From Davidsoniella eucalypti (taxonomy: Eukaryota > Ascomycota > Sordariomycetes > Microascales > Ceratocystidaceae): a stretch of 64,000 bases of DNA. The notes under the pieces are model-generated. The model saw only the letters and a program-made list of their open reading frames with translations. It had not been told where the DNA came from and did no database searches. The DNA is taken from contig RMBW01000018.1 of NCBI GenBank assembly GCA_004009845.1, forward strand, positions 310,001-374,000. Direction: 5' to 3'. Position 1 is the stretch's first letter; every line of letters starts with the position of its first letter. Below are positions 57,807 to 64,000 of this stretch, piece by piece. The position numbers and the translations under genes were made by a program.

Positions 57807-60000
57807 GATTGGCAACGGGGTCAAGGACGGACTCCTCTCTGTTTTGAGGGGGGGGGGGGTGCTTTGGTTTCTTGAAGGGTGATCACTAGGGCCGCAAAGA
57901 CAAAGTCTGCTCTACTATAGCTAGACGCTACGGAAGAGAAGCTCGGACAGTATGCAGATCCTAGGTGATTCAGCGGGTAAAGAACGAGAGGGATGAGGGT
58001 TAGCAGGATCTGCTGGTAGGCAAATGAGCAGTGTACGCTCATACACAAGCTATAACTCTATCTCCCCTGATGCGAGCGGACACTAGCAATAGCAGCGAAG
58101 GAAAAGAACAAGAAAAGGGCGTATGGCACGACAGATAGTCTTGTGGTCCCTGTAGAATGGTTAGCATGTGTTTACGGCGCATACCATCGGATGCAGTCTG
58201 GTGTGAAGCAGGTTCCTCCTGTGCTTGTCCTGGCGCCAGAGTTGCATTGAGCAGTGCTGGTCTCGAGGCAACCAGCCCACGACGGAAGCCCACGGACCAC
58301 TCATGCCTTCATGCGCCAGAATGGATGTGGCATAGTGCTGGTTGTCCAGGTGTCTTGGGCGGGTGATAGGCGGGCCAAACAGTAGCAAAGCCAGAGGGGG
58401 GGGGATAGAGGAAGGACGCCAAGGTGGAAACACTCACTCACTATATGTGGAAGCTCCCGTGTTCCTCGGCGGAATATCAGTGCTGGGGGAGCAGTCGGAC
58501 GACTTGTGATACGGACAGCCCGTATTGCGGGCAGGGCATAAACATAAACTACGCTCTTATAGTACTGGACGACGGTGGCCGCTGCTGTTTGACGTGCGAT
58601 AACTGGATGCGGAGGTACGAGGCCAGTGTGTACATGTGCGTGAGAAACGAGGAGATGCTGATAGTGTGGTTGTTGTGGCCGGATAGGCGTAGGCGGCCGG
58701 TATACCAAGTAAGCACTGGCAGTCCAACGGTCGAAGCGCAGAGCAAGAGGCAAGAGGCAAGAGAAGACGTGGATAGGGTGGTCGCTTTTGGTCGTGGTGG
58801 TATAGCTGGCGTCAATATACGAATAAGCAGCTGGTCTGGCTGGACGGAGGTGGAGACGGGCTATGGAACGATGGAAGGTATCGGCGTTACGAATGTTGGA
58901 GTTGTCGTAGACAAAGTGCAAAAACAAAGGCAGCCAAGAAAGACCAAGAGAATGAATGGCCAGGCTTTCAAAGAAAAGAAGAAGAGAGAACGAAGAAGCT
59001 CGCCGCCAAGGACAGAGTTGGCACGATGCTAATACTAATAAGAGACAGACGTGGGATGCTGTGTGTACTTTGAAGAACCAAACGAAGCAAGCATCAAGCA
59101 AGCAATAACAACAGCAATAACAACAGCAGAAGCAACAATAAGAGCGGCCAAGCTAGCAGACCAGGCCAGCCCAAGCAGGACAAGGCAGGGGAGTCAACGG
59201 AGCAAGCAAGTAACCTCGTCTCCAGAGTGCAGGGGGGCTTCTTTTCTTCCGGGCCTGGCTACGCCTGTGCTTGTCTGTGTTGCTTTTGCTATTCTTACTG
59301 TCGTTGCTCGACGTGATGCTGTGTAGCTTTTCAGCCAAGTCAGCGTCCTTTGTTCTCCTCTTTGTTCTTCTCTTTGTTCTTCTCTTGTATCTACACATTA
59401 AACTCTACTCGGTCACTCGCTCGAGATCAGACTGTGAGATGGAGAGGAAGGAGCCTCCCCTTCTTTCTTTCCAGTCTTGGTCTCTTTCCTTCTGGCCAGG
59501 CAAAGGATATCTTTCCATCAAGGCACCAGAGCCAGGATGTTCTTTTTTATTTATTTTTTTATTATTTTATTTTTTTGCGTGGGAGGCACCTGTCCGGGGT
59601 AGCCTGGCGACCAAAGCATTCAAAAATCAGAGGGGGTGTTTATTGTTTATACGGTGTGTGAATATAATTGCCACGCCAGAATGCAAAAACATGATGTCTT
59701 TCGTGATGATTTCGTCGCCCTTTATTCTTTGAATTATTTATTCTTTGAATTATCAATGTATAAGTTGTGAAACAGGCAGTTGCCATCATCCCGGCTAAGA
59801 TCCAGACTTCTGCTCGCCGTGGAATCATAAACGGCAACTACTGCAGATACCACTTACCACCTGCGCTGCAATAAGTGCGACCCGAAAAAAGAAAGAAGCA
59901 AAACATTGGCCCATAAAATGCACGCAGGTAGTTGCCAAACCAGGTCAAGAACCATACGACTTCAGGTCTTGGTCGAGTCTCCCACAGACGCGCGTAGTAA
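57807..60000 (-). promoter_or_regulatory. Promoter and leader region of the serine-rich gene
   Basis: Purine-rich on the plus strand around 58915-59000, hence CT-rich on the minus strand, as in the leaders of other genes here. G runs of 12 (57848-57859) and 9 (58396-58404) lie close to the start codon. A 266-codon minus-strand open stretch (58301-59101) covers part of this region but has no family likeness and is pyrimidine-driven. Perfect tandem duplication at 59721-59752. Confidence 0.35.
59721..59752 (+). repeat. Perfect 16-bp tandem duplication
   Basis: TTTATTCTTTGAATTA occurs twice head to tail with no mismatch. Probably a recent slippage event. Confidence 0.75.
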
Positions 60001-63000
60001 GTTTTATTTTCTTCTTTTTTCTTTATTTCTGGTGGTATTTTAAGGATATTTATTGGGTGCTGTCTGGCAAGGCAAATGGTAAGAGTCATACTGTATAGAG
60101 GATCATGGACGGAAGAGAAGGAAAGAGTGCCGGGCTATAGCATCAACAGGCCGCCTACCACGCGGTGCTGATCATGTATGTGAAGGGGGGGGATGATATT
60201 GAAAAGGAAGAATGAGAGAGAACGAGCCTCGCGATGTCCCTTTGCTGCTGAGAAAAATAATTCCGTAGGAAAAAGCAGGGACTTCCTACCTAGTATTGCT
60301 TAGTTCTAGCGCTCGCTACTTGGAGAAACCATCACGCGTTCTTCTCCAGGCGCTTTGCTCAGCGGTGATCATAAAGGAGATCCAGGTCATGATAGTCCCG
60401 GGGTGACCCAAGGGTTAGGTCCAGGGCCGGAGATCTGCGCTCAGCCAGCTAGGCTTATATCGCGGCGCAGTGGCCACCCGAACAACTACTTACATGACTA
60501 CCTACTTAAGTGCTAGGCAAAGCTAGGGACATCCCAAGGCGACAGACAGAGCTTTAGGAGGAGAGGAAAGGGTGGTGGAAGTAGAAGTGATCTGGAGAGA
60601 TCTATCAAAAACAACATAGCATTTTGCGTGATAATATTAGTACCTACCTGGTTATGATATTCACACCAGGTGATGGACAGACTGGGATAAACAGGCGACA
60701 GGAAAGACTAGAAACCTTCGTTTCTGAGCTGTGGTTTTGCAAGTAACCGGAAAAGCTTGACACAATGCAAGTATGGCTCTCCCAGAGAAAAAAAAGAAAG
60801 AAAAAAAAACAAACAGATTATACAAGTATAACTCTACAAGCACCACATGTTTAGTATTTCTGGAAATATAGCATACCAGAGATGTATGTAATCAAAGGCA
60901 ATAATACAAGGCAAAGCCAAGACAAGGCAGAGCAGGGCCTAGCAAAATTACAGCAATCTCGTTCAGTTGCAGCGGGTGATGAGGATGTGTTCGCCAGCTT
61001 AACGACGACACCAAGTAAGTAAAGTTGGCTTAGTTACTTTGAGGCAAAACCGAGGAAACAAACAATAACAAAACTAAAAGAAGAATACAAAGAACAAAAT
61101 GTCTATTTTTATCATTGTCCGGATCACGGGTGGGGTCCAGCGTGTTGTTAGATTAGAATTATTATTGGGATTCATGCAAGACGAAAGCTTTTACGGCTTC
61201 GATCTTATAGCCTTCGTATCGTGTTGCTGGGATCATCTTGTCCTTGTAGAACCTGCTAACAATCACGATGATACAAAGCTAGTGGGCTTTCTCAAGACTC
61301 AAGTCTGGATTTTCCTTTCCCGTATATCCCAGGGCGAGACCAACTATAGAAGTGATAATGATAGTGTCGTCCGAAGGAAGTCCGAATGAGACGGCGTGAT
61401 GAAGTCCCGGCAGACGGGAAACTACTAGACACAACGAAGCTGGGCAGTTTAGCCTGAATTTGATATTCTCTAGAAGCTTTTTGTTTTCTTCCAGTTGGAG
61501 AAGCACAAGCTAAACAAAGCAATGCGGGTGCTTTAAAGTTGCAGCCAAAAAAACGGGCCGTTTTGTGTGTTTGTATTTCAAAAGATTTCGCCGAATATAA
61601 AGCTTAGCATGTGTCAACAAGCGCAGGTAGAATAGTTAAAACGTAGATCGTAGATCGTAGCAAATGAAGTCATGAGGTCGTCCGTCCTTCCAGCCTCTTT
61701 TTCAATCTTCTCAAGGTGCGTCTAGTATTACGATGGATGATACTTCTTCCACATATATGCCACTGCCAGCAACGTCAACATGAAACGTCCCGACCTCTGA
61801 TATTGAGAATGAATTGAATAGCAGGCATTCCTAGCCCGTGAACATAGTTTCCTGCCTCGTGGGTTTCCCCGGTTCTGCATCGTGGACCATGAAATAACAG
61901 AAAACCAGTGACAGAGAGACACCAAGAAAAAGAAGATGGCCAAGTTGAAACATCAGAATTCAAGTATTACGGGCAGGGGTGGTGGCTATTGTGTACATGT
62001 CTATGTTAAACTAGACTACATCACATCCAATCCAACCAACAAAGACTTGTTTATTAATTGTTGATTCACTATCAAGAAAAGAAGATGAGAAAAAGACGCG
62101 GCAATTTTGCTGTGCCGACTTCCTGCCGACGACCGAGTAAAATGCCTGCTAGCTTGATTTGATTTCACCAAGTGTAGACACCCAAGACAAAGAGAGGGTC
62201 TGTGTGTTGCCAACTTTGCTTTCTGGGCTTCATATTTTGCTGCAGTCGAGTTCTCGCGAGGCTGGGCTGAAGTAGTTAGTATGGCCAACCCTAGATATCA
62301 AACGACATGCAAAGTCGGTTCGGCAAAGCTTCTCGTTATGATATGTTTTGACTCTTGTGATAACATTCCTAAGGAAGAGAAGACCCAACATCAAAAAACT
62401 ACCAGCCAACTAACGCAGGGGAATCTTCCTCCTTGAACTAAAGAAGAATTCGCCCGGATGTCCAAGCACAATCACAAAATGGAGTCAAAGTACGCGGTCA
62501 ATTCAAGCCAAGCGACCAACGTTGACTTCTCGTAGGCTGGGAAGCTTGAAGCCAAGTGGGATGTGGCTGAGATCGATTTGAATTCACTGCTACTTCATAA
62601 CCAATCATCTAGTTTACAGCATATCGAAATGTACTGTGCCACAAGATAAAGACACCCATCATCACTACTATTGCTATTCTTGAGTATTCCAAAAAGAAAA
62701 AGAAAAAAAACCCTGCCCTGTTTGTGTTTGTCTGTCAGAGCGTAAGAACATCGACCACACGACGGAAACCTATAAGTCAAAGCCAGAAGAACTGGCCCGG
62801 TCTCTATCTGGCGAATAAGTGCCGAATTTGGACTCTTTCGTGACAGCCGTAGCGAGGAGGCAAAAGAGACAAAGTGAAAAGCATAAAACGCCGATGACAA
62901 TGACGATGACGATAGGCCGTCTGCCTGTTATCACGACAAACCAAGCCCAGCCTCCGGTAACGCAAGCATAGACTTTTTTCCCCTTCTTTGCATGTTTCTT

Positions 63001-64000
63001 CTTTTCTCTTAAGGACAAGTTTTTCCAGCCAGCACAGGCCCGCAATAGGCCTATCTCGCGCAACGATGCCTATAAGATACTTGAGCTATAGCTTATATCT
63101 TACGTCTTGGTATTGAGGCACGTCACGTTGGCAGGGTTTATTTGGTAAGGGTTATGTGATTCCCAAACAAACACAAGCTAAAAAAGACAAAGAAGCAGAT
63201 CTTTATCCTTCTTCAGATGTTCAGAGAGAATATCACCCAGCCTTTTATTATCTTTGTTTCTTCAGATCTCATGATATCACGTCAAGGTGAATATATACAC
63301 TTTTTTTTTTTGTTGCGGCGAAGCGAGGCGAGGCTTACAAGATCCGCGGAGGCAGCTCTTCTTTTCCAAAATTATATTCATTCTAGAAGCCTCTATGTCT
63401 CGGAAGAATTAGCAGAGCAGGAGAAAATAGCCTGTGGTTGATCCATATTTGCTTTCCTATCATAGGGGATAATGAATAATGCGTAGACTAGCACAGATTT
63501 GTGTGATATATATATATTGTATGTAAGCTACGTATTGTCATCACAACATACATGCCTCCTGAAATTATGAGAAACGCTCTTTTCTCGTCACTCTCTATTC
63601 GGACCCTCCGACCGGAGTTACGGTAACGAAATACTATAGATCAATATTGATAGATAGCCGGAGTCCATGTATTATTAATGAACACAGAATAAGATCGTCA
63701 CCAGGCTGCTCTTATACCCTCTGCTGGCAACGGAAGAAAACGTCAGATAGATCGACTATGTGCTAGCAATGCCTTTTTTTCCCTTTATTTTTTTATAGAG
63801 TATAACAAGCTTCCCCGAGCGTCATGGTCAAGCACAAAATGTTAATGGCGAAGACCGTGGTAGCGCTGAGATCATTTCTGTTTCTTGGTCTTTCCGTTCT
63901 CCAAGTAGGTCCGATGTTGACGCGCATTTTATTTCATCATCATCATGCCCTATATTATTTATTCAAAAGCCATAGAACCAAAGATAACGAGCCGGGGGGT
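60001..64000. other. Right-end spacer without recognisable genes
   Basis: Mixed composition, short frames only. A G9 run is at 60185-60193. A short ATG frame at 63824 stays open to the end of the window (59 codons); nothing identifies it as coding. Confidence 0.45.

Noticed and set aside
58301..59101. Minus-strand frame of 266 codons upstream of the serine-rich gene
   Set aside because: Composition follows the pyrimidine-rich leader, no family likeness, and it lies where the leader of the next gene is expected.
21000..60193. CRISPR arrays, rRNA genes or insertion sequences
   Set aside because: No regularly spaced repeats, rRNA signatures or transposase frames; not expected in a fungal nuclear region.
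63824..64000. ATG frame open to the right edge of the window
   Set aside because: Only 59 codons, AT-rich, no signature. Sequence beyond the window would decide.

Overview
The window is nuclear DNA of a filamentous ascomycete (Pezizomycotina). It is most likely a sordariomycete, but the species cannot be named from this sequence. The evidence is the introns: they are mostly 57-120 bp, with GTAAGT/GTATGT-type donors and CTAAC-type branch sites. Coding sequence is GC-rich at third positions while spacers are AT-richer, and long pyrimidine-rich tracts precede start codons. The gene families are fungal: an Rch1-type transporter homologue, an NmrA-like protein, an intracellular GH1 glucosidase and the FACT subunit Pob3.

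Layout. Bases 1-10.7 kb hold no gene I can support; the last 2.8 kb look like the leader and promoter of the next gene. A gene-dense block follows from 10.7 to 32.6 kb with nine intron-bearing or compact genes: a TM198-like seven-segment membrane protein (+), an RCH1-like SBF transporter (+), a DUF924 protein (-), a GFA/CENP-V-fold protein (+), an NmrA-like NAD(P)-binding protein (+), a GH1 beta-glucosidase (+), an EVE/THYN1 protein (-), an acyl-CoA synthetase-like AMP-binding enzyme (+) and the histone chaperone subunit POB3 (+). Then comes an 18.7-kb stretch (32.6-51.3 kb) with no recognisable protein gene. After it are a glutamine-rich bHLH transcription factor (51.3-53.5 kb, +) and, convergent with it, a large serine-rich protein of unknown function (55.1-57.8 kb, -). 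From 57.8 kb to the end I see only the probable leader of that last gene and unassigned sequence.

The genes do not form one obvious pathway or a biosynthetic cluster. Two are chromatin or nucleic-acid related and adjacent but for one gene (EVE protein, POB3). Two are membrane proteins in tandem (TM198-like, RCH1). The rest is housekeeping or general metabolism. I did not find a convincing new multi-gene system. The observations most worth a second look are an 18-nt microexon in the EVE gene, an 8-nt first coding exon in POB3, a strong excess of G/C homopolymer runs in spacers, two tRNA-like relics (one split by an insertion), a long imperfect hairpin in the desert, and an expanded loop in the bHLH domain.

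All exon boundaries were derived by eye from splice consensus, reading-frame continuity and expected family sequence. They have not been tested against RNA data.
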